A stretch of DNA of 64,000 nucleotides from Aureimonas altamirensis (GCF_023702225.1 NZ_JAMQCO010000002.1:460327-524326), one strand, 5' to 3'. Counted from the stretch's first letter, positions 35,392-44,986 are shown. Program-made: numbers and translations. Notes: generated by a model from the sequence alone, not told the origin.

Positions 35392-36369
35392 ATGAGCGGC
35401 CGCGATATCGGCATCGTCGTCATCGGACGCAACGAAGGGCAGCGCCTTGCCGCCTGCCTGCGTTCGCTTGGCGCACACATACGAAACACGGTCTATGTGG
35501 ATTCGGGCTCGACGGACGGAAGTCCGGAGATGGCCGAAGCCATGGGTGCGATCGTCGAGCGCCTGGACATGACGCAGCCCTTCACCGCGGCCCGCGCCCG
35601 CAACGCGGGATATGAGAGGCTGGCCACCGCGGTGCCGGGCCTTCGCACCATCCAGTTCGTGGATGGAGACTGCGAACTCGCCGAAGGCTGGCTCGACGAT
35701 GCCCGGGCGTTCCTCGACGCCCGCGGCGACGTCGCCATCGTTGCCGGTCGACGGCGCGAACGACGCCCGGATGCCTCGGTCTATAATGCGATGACCGACC
35801 GTGAATGGGATGTTCCGGCCGGTGAGCAGGAAGAATGCGGAGGCGACTTCCTGGTGCGGTGCAAGGCATTCGACGGCGTTGGCGGATTCAACCCGGCATT
35901 GATCGCCGGCGAAGAGCCGGAGCTGTGCGTGAGGCTGCGCGCGGCCGGATGGCGCATCTTCCGGATCGCATCGGAGATGACGCGGCACGATGCCGCCATG
36001 ACGCGCTTCTCCCAATGGTGGCGGCGCAACGTGCGCGGTGGGCACGCCTTTGCCGAAGTGGCGCGCATGCACGCGGGATCGCCGCACGGAATATGGAAGC
36101 GCAGCGTCTCGCGCGCCTGCATCTGGGGCGGCGTCATACCCGTGGCGGCGCTGGCCAGCGCGGCGGTGCATCCGGCCGGTTTGCTGCTGCTCGGCATCTA
36201 TCCCGCGCAGGTTGCGCGCATGGCCATGCGGCAAGGCCCAGGCCGCGCGGACAACTGGGCCCACGCAACCTTCCTCGTATTAGGAAAATTTCCCGAGATG
36301 CAGGGCGTGGCCAGTTACGAATGGAACCGGTTTCGCGGGCGCAGGCGGCAACTCATCGAATATAAGTGA
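35392..36369 (+). CDS. Glycosyltransferase family 2
   Basis: A 325-aa GT2 enzyme. IGIVVIGRNEGQRLAACLRSL, YVDSGSTDGSPEMA, the FVDGDCELAEGW metal-binding DGD, and FLVRCKAFDGVGGFNPALIAGEEPELCVRLR are in order. A C-terminal membrane-associated segment (WGGVIPVAALASAAVHPAGLLLLGIYP) resembles ExoM/ExoO-like bacterial enzymes. AGGAG seven bases upstream supports ATG 35392; a longer frame reaches into the intergenic region but lacks support. Confidence 0.9.
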   Translation: MSGRDIGIVVIGRNEGQRLAACLRSLGAHIRNTVYVDSGSTDGSPEMAEAMGAIVERLDMTQPFTAARARNAGYERLATAVPGLRTIQFVDGDCELAEGWLDDARAFLDARGDVAIVAGRRRERRPDASVYNAMTDREWDVPAGEQEECGGDFLVRCKAFDGVGGFNPALIAGEEPELCVRLRAAGWRIFRIASEMTRHDAAMTRFSQWWRRNVRGGHAFAEVARMHAGSPHGIWKRSVSRACIWGGVIPVAALASAAVHPAGLLLLGIYPAQVARMAMRQGPGRADNWAHATFLVLGKFPEMQGVASYEWNRFRGRRRQLIEYK

Positions 36370-36682
36370 CGCCCTACGCCTTTGGGGTCATCGTCTGAGG
36401 CCGCCGCGCTCGATTCGACGCGGCGGCCTTCGCATTGGGGGTGCGGTGACCCGCCCCAAACCCGCAAAAGCGGTGCGAAGCAGCCTCCAAATACCACCAG
36501 GGGCATCTTCCGAAACGTGCCGAATGCAACTTTAGGTTCAATCGCAGACTGAAAGGATAGGTTTGGACGGGCACGCATTGGCCCTCCCCTAATGCCGAAG
36601 GACAGCTTGTTGCAAAGCCTGCCGCTTGGGATTCTTGCCCCGTTTTCAAAGCCTTGCACAGGCAGGACCCGGGGGCTCTCTC
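36370..36682 (+). other. Intergenic region between two GT2 genes
   Basis: About 313 bases with an 11-bp-stem hairpin near its start (36398-36429) and no convincing gene. The rest is lower in GC around 36525-36570 and probably contains the promoter of the downstream GT2, but no clear -35/-10 pair is assigned. Confidence 0.5.
36398..36429 (+). terminator. Terminator-like hairpin after GT2 gene
   Basis: AGGCCGCCGCG (36398-36408) is perfectly inverted at 36419-36429 with a 10-base loop, about 30 bases after the GT2 stop. No T-run follows, so termination efficiency is uncertain. Confidence 0.5.
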
Positions 36683-37900
36683 GTGGCGCAATTGCTGAAC
36701 ATGTTTTTTCTGGCGTTGAACGGTGCACTTGCCGTTCCCACCGTCGTATACGGGACGGAAATCGCCGCCGGCATCCTGATCAGGCGGCGGCCCAGCCGGG
36801 CGATCGCCGTGCGGCGTCCCAGCGTCGCGATCCTTGTGCCGGCGCATAACGAGGAAGACAATATCGGCGGCACGATCGCCGCGCTTCTTCCCCAGCTTGC
36901 AGCCGGTGACCGCGTCGTCGTGGTTGCCGACAATTGCGAGGACCGGACGGCCTGCATCGCACGCGCCGCCGGTGTCGAGGTGGTGGAGCGGTACGATACG
37001 CAGAAGCGCGGCAAGGGCTATGCGCTCGACGCCGGCGTCGCCCATATCGCCAAGAACCCCGCCGACTGCCTCATCATCCTCGACGCGGATTGCCGCCTGT
37101 CCGACGGCTCGATCGACAAGCTCGCTCGCCAGGTTGCGGAAACCGACAGGCCGGCGCAGGCCGTATACCTGATGACCGCGCCCAAGGGTGCGCCCATCGA
37201 AACCCAGGTCGCGGCCTTCGCCTATGTCATCAAATGCCTCGCCCGCCCGCTGGGCCTGCGTCGCATGGGACTGCCCAACCAGTTGATGGGCACCGGCATG
37301 GCGTTTCCGTGGAAGGCCATCGAGACCGTCGACCTTGCAAACGGGCATCTGACCGAGGATCTGAAGCTCGGCCTGGATCTTGCGGTGGAGGGTTATGCGC
37401 CGTTCCTGTGTGAAGAGGCCTATGTAACCAGCGAATTCCCCTGCACCGAGCAGGGAATACGCTCGCAGCGCTCGCGCTGGGAAAACGGCCACCTCTCCAT
37501 GCTGGGCCGCGCGATCGCCGGCTTCTTCAAGCCGGGCATTCTCCGTCAGCCGGGTGCGCTCGTCCTGTCGCTCGACATGATGGTGCCGCCGCTGACGCTT
37601 CTCCTGCTGCTGCTGATCCTGATGTTCGGCATCACGGCGCTGTTCGCGATGATCACGGGCTCGATCGGCGCCTTCCTGCTGGCCGCCTTCAACCTGGGCT
37701 TCGTGGTCCTGGCATCGCTGATCGGATGGGCAAAGTACGGACGGTCGATCCTGCCGGCCCGGGCCTTCGGCCACATCGCAACCTACGCGCTCGGCAAGAT
37801 CCCGCTTTACGTCAACAAGCTCATCCTGCGCCGCCAGGCGTCGGGCTGGGTTCGCACAGACCGCAACCGTGCCGAAGGCACGACCGAGGCCCGGCCCTGA
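36683..37900 (+). CDS. Processive-type glycosyltransferase family 2 (membrane)
   Basis: A 405-aa membrane GT2. VAILVPAHNEEDNIGGTIAAL, KRGKGYALDAGV, LIILDADCRLS (DAD), the acceptor-site TED in LTEDLKLGLDL and the QRSRWENGH (Q/RxxRW) motif are all present, as in cellulose/hyaluronan synthase-like and ExoU-type enzymes. Membrane helices flank the catalytic domain (N-terminal about residues 5-30; C-terminal about 275-355). The start is unsure: GTG 36683 follows GGGGG at seven bases; ATG 36701 is the alternative. Confidence 0.88.
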   Translation: MAQLLNMFFLALNGALAVPTVVYGTEIAAGILIRRRPSRAIAVRRPSVAILVPAHNEEDNIGGTIAALLPQLAAGDRVVVVADNCEDRTACIARAAGVEVVERYDTQKRGKGYALDAGVAHIAKNPADCLIILDADCRLSDGSIDKLARQVAETDRPAQAVYLMTAPKGAPIETQVAAFAYVIKCLARPLGLRRMGLPNQLMGTGMAFPWKAIETVDLANGHLTEDLKLGLDLAVEGYAPFLCEEAYVTSEFPCTEQGIRSQRSRWENGHLSMLGRAIAGFFKPGILRQPGALVLSLDMMVPPLTLLLLLLILMFGITALFAMITGSIGAFLLAAFNLGFVVLASLIGWAKYGRSILPARAFGHIATYALGKIPLYVNKLILRRQASGWVRTDRNRAEGTTEARP

Positions 37901-38025
37901 GGCCGGACCGCAGGGGCGCGTCCGAAAGGGCGCGCCATCGCAGAAGACCGAACCCCTTACCCGTCGATAGCCCCGCCCAGGCGCGAACCGCAGCCGGACG
38001 GATGGCCCCACATTGCGAGCCCCAC

Positions 38026-39453
38026 ATGGCGCTGATCGAAACGACCCACCTCAAGGTCTCCGCGGCCGCAAGGCGGCGGCAAGGCCGGACACTGAACTAC
38101 GACACCATCGCCACGGTCGCCGCCGTGCTGGATGTGGTGCTGATCGTCGGCAGCAGTATCACCGCCGGCATCGCATACCACTGGTTAGCCTTCGGCGTGC
38201 TGATCGATCCCTCGCCCTGGATCGGCGTCGGCATCACGCTGGCCGCCGCCTTCGTCCTGACGATGAGCGCCGGCGGTCTCTACAAGCCGACCGCGCTGCT
38301 TTCGTTCGGCACGCAGTTTCGGGCGATCCTTCTGGCCGGCGTCGGCATCATGGCCTTTCTGGCCAGCGTCGCCTTCTTCCTGAAGATCGGCGAGATCTTC
38401 TCGCGCGCATCCATGCTGGCCTTCATGCTTCTGGCGATGACGGTCCTGACCATCAGCCGCCTCGCCTGGAAACGGCACCTCCATGCGGCCATGGCGCACG
38501 GCCTGTTCCAGATGAAGCGCGTCCTGCTGATCTGCGGCGAATCCTTCGACTACGACAAGATGGCCGCCGACGTGGCGCGCTACGGCCTGTCGATCCATCA
38601 TGTGCTGCGCTGCCCGAACGATGATTTCACCGCGCTATCGGGTGCGTTCAGCGCCGGCATCGGCTTTTCCGTCGACGAGGTGATGGTCGCCACGCCGGCC
38701 GGCAACCTGCCGATGGTGGATACGCTTTTGACCGAGCTGCGTGCCTTGCCGCTGCCGATAAAGCTCGTCGTGAACGATTTTGCCGCCGGCCTCGTCACCC
38801 AGCCGGTGCGCCATATCGGCGACAATCTCGCCTTCGAGATCCAGCGCCGGCCGCTGACCCTTGCGGAGCGGGCAATGAAACGCGCCTTCGACATCGCGTT
38901 CGCCTCGGCCGCGCTTGCCTTCCTGGCGCCCTTGTTCGTGGTCGTCGCGATCGCGATCAAGATCGACAGCCGTGGCCCCGTCTTCTTCCGTCAGTCCCGG
39001 CGCGGCTACAACAACGCGGCGTTCCGCATCGCCAAGTTCCGCTCCATGCGCGTCATGGAGGATGGCGAGACGGTAACCCAGGCGCGGCGCAACGACGACC
39101 GTATCACGCGCGTCGGCGCCTTCATCCGCGCCAAGAGCATCGACGAGCTGCCGCAGTTCTGGAACGTCCTGTGCGGCCACATGTCCATCGTCGGTCCGCG
39201 CCCGCATGCCGTGGCGCACGACAAGGAATACGACCAGCTCCTGAAGAAATACACCTTCCGCCGCCACGCCAAGCCGGGGCTGACCGGCTGGGCGCAGATC
39301 AACGGCTGCCGTGGCGAGACGCCGACGCTGACGCACATGGAAGAGCGGCTGACGCACGACCTCTGGTACATCCACAACTGGTCGTTCCTGCTGGACATCC
39401 GCATCATCTTCCGCACGGTCGTGGAGATGATCTCGTCCAAATCGGCCTACTGA
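38026..39453 (+). CDS. Undecaprenyl-phosphate sugar phosphotransferase (WcaJ/ExoY-like)
   Basis: A 475-aa polyprenyl-phosphate glycosyl-1-phosphate transferase that would start repeat-unit assembly. N-terminal half has four membrane helices and a CoA-binding-like soluble domain (KRVLLICGESFDYDKMAADV); the C-terminal catalytic half begins KRAFDIAFASAALAFLAPLFVVVAIAIKIDSRGPVFFRQSRRG, then AKFRSM, RVGAFIRAKSIDELPQFWNV, SIVGPRPHA and AKPGLTGWAQINGCRGET. All are standard for WcaJ-type enzymes. ATG 38026 is preferred; ATG 38002 is also in frame. The stop overlaps the phosphopantetheinyl transferase stop by seven bases. Confidence 0.92.
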   Translation: MALIETTHLKVSAAARRRQGRTLNYDTIATVAAVLDVVLIVGSSITAGIAYHWLAFGVLIDPSPWIGVGITLAAAFVLTMSAGGLYKPTALLSFGTQFRAILLAGVGIMAFLASVAFFLKIGEIFSRASMLAFMLLAMTVLTISRLAWKRHLHAAMAHGLFQMKRVLLICGESFDYDKMAADVARYGLSIHHVLRCPNDDFTALSGAFSAGIGFSVDEVMVATPAGNLPMVDTLLTELRALPLPIKLVVNDFAAGLVTQPVRHIGDNLAFEIQRRPLTLAERAMKRAFDIAFASAALAFLAPLFVVVAIAIKIDSRGPVFFRQSRRGYNNAAFRIAKFRSMRVMEDGETVTQARRNDDRITRVGAFIRAKSIDELPQFWNVLCGHMSIVGPRPHAVAHDKEYDQLLKKYTFRRHAKPGLTGWAQINGCRGETPTLTHMEERLTHDLWYIHNWSFLLDIRIIFRTVVEMISSKSAY

Positions 39454-40115
39454 GCCGTCTCCGACTTCAGGCAGAATGCAGTGACGATATGGCCGCCTGC
39501 CACACGCAGGCGGCCATGCCATGTCAGGCCCGCCCGGAAAGGGCCGACATCGCCCTGCCACGTGGCCCGAAACGCCCCGCCCGGCACATCCAGCGCCACC
39601 TCGAACATCTCGAAGCCGAACAGCACCCCGCTTGCCGGATACTGCGCCTTGTAGACGCATTCCTTGGCGCTGAAGATCAAGCGGGCGGCGAGCCCGGCTT
39701 CGTCCGGCGGCATGGCGGACAATCGGTCCCGTTCTGCCGGCGTCAGAACTGTTTCCCACAGATCCGGCGGCAGAGGCTGCGCCAGCTCGATGTCCAGCCC
39801 GACAAGGCGGACCCCATCCTCCCTGCGGCCGAGCGCCACCCCGCACAGCGCCGGCGAGTGGCTGATGCTGCCGACGATGCCATCGGGCCAGCACGGGGAT
39901 CTGTCCGCGCCTGCCGGGATCGCGGCCGGCTCGCGGCCGAGGGCGGCCAGCGCCTGCCGCGCCAGCACCCGCCCGGTGGCGAACTCGGCCCGACGCCGCT
40001 CCACGGCACGGGCGACGAATGCCTCCTCCAACGGCAGAAGCCCCTCCGCCCGGTAAGGCGGAAGGGCTTCTGCAGTGGCGATGGCAGGGCCGAAAAGGCC
40101 CGGCAGAAAGGTCAT
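39447..40115 (-). CDS. 4'-phosphopantetheinyl transferase (Sfp/EntD-like)
   Basis: A 222-aa enzyme moving phosphopantetheine from CoA to carrier-protein serines. VGSISHSPALCGVAL, VGLDIELAQPL (metal-binding Asp-x-Glu), FSAKECVYKAQYP (catalytic Lys/Glu region) are the P1-P3 motifs, and the length fits the EntD group. Its ATG overlaps the NRPS stop (ATGA, 40112-40115), so it is translationally coupled to the megasynthase and most likely activates the NRPS carrier and the PKS ACP encoded here. Confidence 0.95.
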   Translation of the reverse strand: MTFLPGLFGPAIATAEALPPYRAEGLLPLEEAFVARAVERRRAEFATGRVLARQALAALGREPAAIPAGADRSPCWPDGIVGSISHSPALCGVALGRREDGVRLVGLDIELAQPLPPDLWETVLTPAERDRLSAMPPDEAGLAARLIFSAKECVYKAQYPASGVLFGFEMFEVALDVPGGAFRATWQGDVGPFRAGLTWHGRLRVAGGHIVTAFCLKSETAQ

Positions 40116-43100
40116 CCGGTCTCCCGCACGCGCCCGAACCCGGCGCGCCGTTCGTTCATGGCGTTGCGGCGCATGGCAGCACGATCGGCCACCCGGTTCA
40201 AGCGCTCGTCCGCCTTGCTGTCGCCGCCGATATGGGCGGCCAGCCCGCCGGCCGTGGGGAAGCGGAACAGATCGGTGATCGTCAGCGCCGGCGCGATGCC
40301 GGCCTTCAGTTCCCGGTGCGCCTGCACCGCCAGCAACGAATGGCCGCCGAGGGCGAAGAAGCTGTCGTTCAGGCTCACCCGCTCGACTCCCAGTATGCGC
40401 TGGAAGACCTCGACGACGGCGCGCTGGATGGCGTTGTCCGGCGCCTCGTAAGCCGCAGCCGATTCCACCGACGCCGCGGCTTCCGGCTTGGGCAGCAACT
40501 TGCGATCCACCTTGGCGTTCGGCGTCAGGGGGAAAGCCGTCATCGACACGTAATGGGCCGGCAGCATGTAGTCCGGCAGGTCGCGCGCAAGCTCGGCGCG
40601 CAGCGTCGCATCCGGCACGGCCGGCCCGTCGAACCGCAGATAGGCAACCAGCCGCACGTCGTCCTTGCGGTCTTCACGCGCCATCACCACGGCCTCGGCA
40701 ACGCCTGGAAGGGCGTTCAGCCGCGTCTCGATCTCTCCCAGTTCGATGCGGTAGCCGCGCACCTTCACCTGGTGGTCGGCCCGGCCGAGGAAGTTGAGGA
40801 CACCGTCGGCCGTCAGGCAGGCCAGGTCGCCCGTCCGGTACATGCGCCCACCCGCGAAGGGGTTCGGCACGAAGCGTTCCGCCGTCAGGTCGGCGCGGTT
40901 GAGGTAGCCGCGCGTAACCCCGTCGCCACCGATATGGAGTTCGCCCGGCGTGCCGGTGGGCACGGGCTCGCCCGCGCCGTCCAGCACGTAAAGCTGCGTA
41001 TTGGCGATCGGCCGGCCCAGGGGCACCACACCGTCCTGTGCCCGCGCCGTCAGCGTGGACGACCAGATGGTGGTTTCGGTGGGCCCGTACATGTTCTCCA
41101 CCGTGGCGCCGGAAATGGAGCTGAGCTCCCTGACCAGCGATCCATGCAGCGCTTCGCCCCCGATGAAGAGGTGACGCACCGAGCCGAGCGCATTCCGGTT
41201 GTCGGCGGAATCGAGGAACATGCGCGCCATCGAAGGCGTGCACTGCATATGGGTTACGCCGTGGCGGCGGATGAGAGACGCGAAACCCTCGCCCTCCTCG
41301 CCGGCCGGCGCGGCAACGGCGTTGCCCCCGGCCCGATTGCGGGCGACGAGCGCGGCCAGCGGCTTGAGACCCTCGAGCACGGCGTCGCTCGCCACGCCGA
41401 AATCGATGAGGCAGGCCACGTCGTCGACGCCGATGGCGGCAATTTCGTCCAGCCGTCTGGCGCCGTCCTCGATGGTTCCGAACAGGCCGGAATCCTCGAA
41501 ATAACGCTGGAAGGCGAATTCCAGGATCGCGTCCGTCTCTTCCTCGGTCAGCGAGCGAAGGTCGATATCCATCGCCTGTGCGGCGCCCGCCGGCCGCTTG
41601 AAGGCCGGAAAGGCCCAGGCGTACTGCTTGATCAGCGCGGCGGCACTTTTCAGGTAGGCCTTCATCGGCCCGCGGGCCATGTCACGCACGCTTTCACGGT
41701 CATCGCCGATCAGCGTGTGCAGCATCAGCGTGACCTTGTAGTCGTCCGGGTTGCGGCCGCATTCCCGCAGCGTATCGCGGTAGATGCGGATCTTGCCGGC
41801 AAGCTCCTCGACGGACTGGCCGAGAAGATGGGTCAGAACGTTTGCCCCGGCGCGCGCCGCCTCGCGGTAGGTGTCGGGGTTGCCGGCAGTGGTTATCCAC
41901 ACCGGCAGTTCCTTCTGCACCGGGCGCGGCTGCGTGACATAGGAGGCCTTGCCCGCCCCGAAGTCGAACTCGACCGCTTCGCCGCGCCACAGGCGGCGCA
42001 CGGTGTCCACGTCGCGCAGCATGGCGCTCTTGTTGTGCGGCGGCGCATTTTCCGGGCGCAGGGCGAAATCCTCGGGCATCCAGCCCGAAGCGAAGGCCAG
42101 GCCGACACGCCCGTCGCTGAGATTGTCGAGGACGGCCCACTCTTCCGCCACACGCAGCGGATGGTGCAACGGCAAGACGCAACTGCCGGCGCGGATGGAC
42201 AGGTTGCGCGTGATGGAGGCTACGGCCGCACCCGTGACGGCCGGGTTCGGATAGGGTCCGCCGAAGGCATGGAAATGCCGCTCCGGCGTCCAGATCGACT
42301 GGAAACCGTGCTCGTCGGCAAACCGCGCCCCCTCGAGCAGCAGCCGATACTTGGCCGGGCCGGCGCCATCGTCATTGCCCCAGTAGAACAGGCCGAAATC
42401 CAGCACCTTCGAAGTGCCGGCAAGGGCCGTGGCGGATGCGCCTTCGGCCTCGCCACGATAGACCACCACCTTGAAGCCGCGCGCCAGCGTCCAGAAAAGC
42501 TCCAGGACGGAAATGTCGAAAGACAGGCTGGTGACGGCAAGCCAAACCTTCTGCCCGGCCGCGTCCATGCCCTGGATCCGGTCGTCCATGCCGACATGGA
42601 AATTGACGACGTTGCGATGCTCCACCATCACGCCCTTGGGCCGGCCGGTGGAGCCGGACGTGAAGATGACATAGGCCAGATTGTGCGGAGCCGCGCCCGA
42701 AGACGGCCGCTCCGACGGCCAGTCGCCCGCCAGAACATCCTCGATGACCAGCGTGCGAACGCCCGCCAGCGCCGGCGAGTCCTTCAACGCACGCTCCGTC
42801 AGAACGACGGGGGCCGCGCTGTCCTCGACCATCATCGCAAGGCGGTCTGCCGGGAAATGCGGGTCCAGCGGCACATAGGCCGAGCCGGACTTATGGATGG
42901 CGAGCGCCCCTGCAACCAGGTCGATCCCCCGCTCCACATGCAGCCCGATCAGGATGTCGGGCCCGGCGCCGGCCGCGAGCAGCGCATGGGCGAGGCGGTT
43001 GGCGCGCTCGTCCAGCGCGCGATAGCTCAGCTCCCGGGTGCCGGCGGCGACGGCCGGCGCATCCGGGGTGCGGTCGGCCTGGGCCTCGATCATGCCATGC

Positions 43101-44701
43101 ATCGTGGCCGTGCGGTCGTACTGCTTTTCCGATTCGTTCAGCCCGTACAGGATGCGATGGCGCTCCTCCGTCGTCATCAACGGCAGGTCCTGCATTCGCT
43201 GCACCGCGTTGAAGGAGCCGGCCAGCACCGCAACGCGGCCGGCAAGCGCGTCGGCCGCCTCGTCGTCGATGCGGCGCCGATCGTGGATCAGCGCCGAGCG
43301 GCCGTTGGCGAAGGCGAAGGTCAGCGCCGCGCCGGCAACCGGCTCCATGCCATAGGACAGGGCGACGGAAAGTTCGGCATCGCGCGCACCGGGAGTGCGG
43401 GCCGGAAGGTCGGCGGCACAGAGGCCGCGTGCGACCAGCGCGACGGCGCGTTGCTCGAAGCGCTCGGAAAACGCAGCCGGGGCCTCATCCGCCGAAAGTT
43501 GTATGCGCAGCGGCAGCGCCTCGCGGAAGAAGCCCGGGAAACCGTGCGCGGCCGCGAGCGCCGTTTCGGAAACATGGGCGATGTCGAAGCTCGTCTCTCC
43601 GGTCAGCCGGTAGAGGAAGGCAGCCACCGCGGCCGGCGTGACGCTCGGAGCCAGGGATATCGTCCGCATTTCCGCCGGCCCGGATGCCCTGCTGTCGCCG
43701 GGGATGTCGAGGTCGACCAGCGTTGCGAAGCGGTTGCGGAAGAAGCCCTCGTTGGCCGCGGCTTCCTCGCCCGTGGCCAGCAGGCGCTCGGCCTGCCCTT
43801 CGCCCATGCGCGGCAGGATCTGCCCCACCGAAAGGACGGAGGAGAGGGGCAGACCCTTCGGGCACCGACCTTCCACCCTGATGGGACGGTCGGCCGTGGC
43901 GATCACGGCCGCCGTGCCCTCGACGCCCATAACCGTGCCCGGTACGCCCCGCGACGCGCCATCGACGATGTCGAGCGCGGTCAAGGTCAGGATGGCCGCG
44001 TCGGTTACGATCTTGGGCGTTGCCAGCGGGTTCCGGTAGCCGTCGCCGAAGCTCAGGGCGCGAAACATGCGGGAGGCCGCCTCGGCCCCGTCCTCGAAGG
44101 CGATCGCGCCGAGGCGCGCGGGCCGCTTCTGGCGCATGAAGAGCTGGCGGTCGGTGAAGTCCTGCGGCACGGGCCGCAGCGACCCGTCCTCGAGGCCCGG
44201 CAGCATATCGGCAAAGGCCGCCAGGCCGGCCTCGAAACACTTGGTGTTCAGCGTCAGCGCCGTGTCGTCGGGGGCGATCTCGAAATCAGCCCGCGCATAG
44301 ATGCCGCCTTCGTCGATGCCGTCGGTGATCGAGTGCCAGGTAATGCCATGGCGCTCTTCGCCGGCCAGCAGCGCCCAGCTCGGCGTGTTGAGGCCGGCGT
44401 ATCGGGGCAGCGGGCCATCGTGGAAGTTGATGGAGCCGCGGCGGGCGCGCCGCCACACGCTCTGCGGGATCATCCGCAGATTGGCGATGCTGAACAGATA
44501 GTCGAAATCCTGCGAAGCCAGCGTCTCGCTGAGGTCGCCGCCCCACTCCAGCACCTTGATGCCCGCGCCCTCGGCCCATTGGCGGACAGGTCCCGAGGCC
44601 GTCACGATGGCTGCGATGGCGTGGCCCCGCCCCGTCAGCCGCCGCGCACATTCGACAAGCAGGGATTCATCCCCGACAAGGACACACTGAAATACGGCCA
44701 T
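40112..44701 (-). CDS. NRPS: formyltransferase - half condensation - adenylation split by luciferase-like monooxygenase - carrier
   Basis: A 1529-aa megasynthase. Residues 1-about 290: methionyl-tRNA-formyltransferase-like domain (NFHDGPLPRYAG near residue 90). About 340-535: C-terminal half of a condensation-like domain; no HHxxxDG is present. About 540-760: adenylation part one (YVIFTSGSTGRPKGV, A3; FDIS with D729, A4). About 765-1110: FMN-dependent luciferase-like monooxygenase of the MupA/Atu3671 family (DFGLFYWGN, TPERHFHAFGG, LDNLSDGRVGLAFASGW). About 1110-1420: adenylation part two (NMYGPTETT, YRTGDLA, K1397 in NAKVDRKLLP). About 1430-1500: carrier with S1455 in LGGHSLL. No thioesterase. 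D729 fits an alpha-amino acid substrate. Confidence 0.92.
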   Translation of the reverse strand: MAVFQCVLVGDESLLVECARRLTGRGHAIAAIVTASGPVRQWAEGAGIKVLEWGGDLSETLASQDFDYLFSIANLRMIPQSVWRRARRGSINFHDGPLPRYAGLNTPSWALLAGEERHGITWHSITDGIDEGGIYARADFEIAPDDTALTLNTKCFEAGLAAFADMLPGLEDGSLRPVPQDFTDRQLFMRQKRPARLGAIAFEDGAEAASRMFRALSFGDGYRNPLATPKIVTDAAILTLTALDIVDGASRGVPGTVMGVEGTAAVIATADRPIRVEGRCPKGLPLSSVLSVGQILPRMGEGQAERLLATGEEAAANEGFFRNRFATLVDLDIPGDSRASGPAEMRTISLAPSVTPAAVAAFLYRLTGETSFDIAHVSETALAAAHGFPGFFREALPLRIQLSADEAPAAFSERFEQRAVALVARGLCAADLPARTPGARDAELSVALSYGMEPVAGAALTFAFANGRSALIHDRRRIDDEAADALAGRVAVLAGSFNAVQRMQDLPLMTTEERHRILYGLNESEKQYDRTATMHGMIEAQADRTPDAPAVAAGTRELSYRALDERANRLAHALLAAGAGPDILIGLHVERGIDLVAGALAIHKSGSAYVPLDPHFPADRLAMMVEDSAAPVVLTERALKDSPALAGVRTLVIEDVLAGDWPSERPSSGAAPHNLAYVIFTSGSTGRPKGVMVEHRNVVNFHVGMDDRIQGMDAAGQKVWLAVTSLSFDISVLELFWTLARGFKVVVYRGEAEGASATALAGTSKVLDFGLFYWGNDDGAGPAKYRLLLEGARFADEHGFQSIWTPERHFHAFGGPYPNPAVTGAAVASITRNLSIRAGSCVLPLHHPLRVAEEWAVLDNLSDGRVGLAFASGWMPEDFALRPENAPPHNKSAMLRDVDTVRRLWRGEAVEFDFGAGKASYVTQPRPVQKELPVWITTAGNPDTYREAARAGANVLTHLLGQSVEELAGKIRIYRDTLRECGRNPDDYKVTLMLHTLIGDDRESVRDMARGPMKAYLKSAAALIKQYAWAFPAFKRPAGAAQAMDIDLRSLTEEETDAILEFAFQRYFEDSGLFGTIEDGARRLDEIAAIGVDDVACLIDFGVASDAVLEGLKPLAALVARNRAGGNAVAAPAGEEGEGFASLIRRHGVTHMQCTPSMARMFLDSADNRNALGSVRHLFIGGEALHGSLVRELSSISGATVENMYGPTETTIWSSTLTARAQDGVVPLGRPIANTQLYVLDGAGEPVPTGTPGELHIGGDGVTRGYLNRADLTAERFVPNPFAGGRMYRTGDLACLTADGVLNFLGRADHQVKVRGYRIELGEIETRLNALPGVAEAVVMAREDRKDDVRLVAYLRFDGPAVPDATLRAELARDLPDYMLPAHYVSMTAFPLTPNAKVDRKLLPKPEAAASVESAAAYEAPDNAIQRAVVEVFQRILGVERVSLNDSFFALGGHSLLAVQAHRELKAGIAPALTITDLFRFPTAGGLAAHIGGDSKADERLNRVADRAAMRRNAMNERRAGFGRVRETG

Positions 44702-44986
44702 CGCAATCGGCTCCGAATATTCTTTCGAGAAATATCTGCCGGACTATGGCCAAGGCCGGAATGAAAGATCAATTTGCACTTCCGGCGACGTCGGAAGGAT
44801 GGTGTCGGCGGTAGGCCCTACTTCGGAAGCGGTAGCAAGCTCCGCAATTTTATCCGTTCGGCATAAGCCCGATCTTTCCAAATGCTATCATGACGCACGC
44901 CGCCCGAGGGCTTACCCCTGTTGCCAGCGGCACCGTGACGTTTTCGCCGCGCAATCGATTTTCAGAAGATTTGCGGGCGGAGCGAT
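44702..44986. other. Divergent control region between NRPS and PKS genes
   Basis: About 285 bases separating the two megasynthase genes, lower in GC than either. An imperfect palindrome CTTCCG-N7-CGGAAG lies at 44779-44797, and CTTCGGAAG recurs nearby at about 44820. Ribosome sites are visible at both ends. The two genes are probably controlled together from here, but no regulator gene is adjacent. Confidence 0.5.

Noticed and set aside
42360-42520. A full substrate code for the split adenylation domain
   Set aside because: Only D-I-L at A4 can be read safely; the positions after the inserted monooxygenase do not align confidently, so no amino acid is named.
40019-44764. A long plus-strand open frame opposite the NRPS
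   Set aside because: Low-complexity Arg/Ala/His-rich translation with no recognisable domain; the minus frame carries all NRPS motifs.
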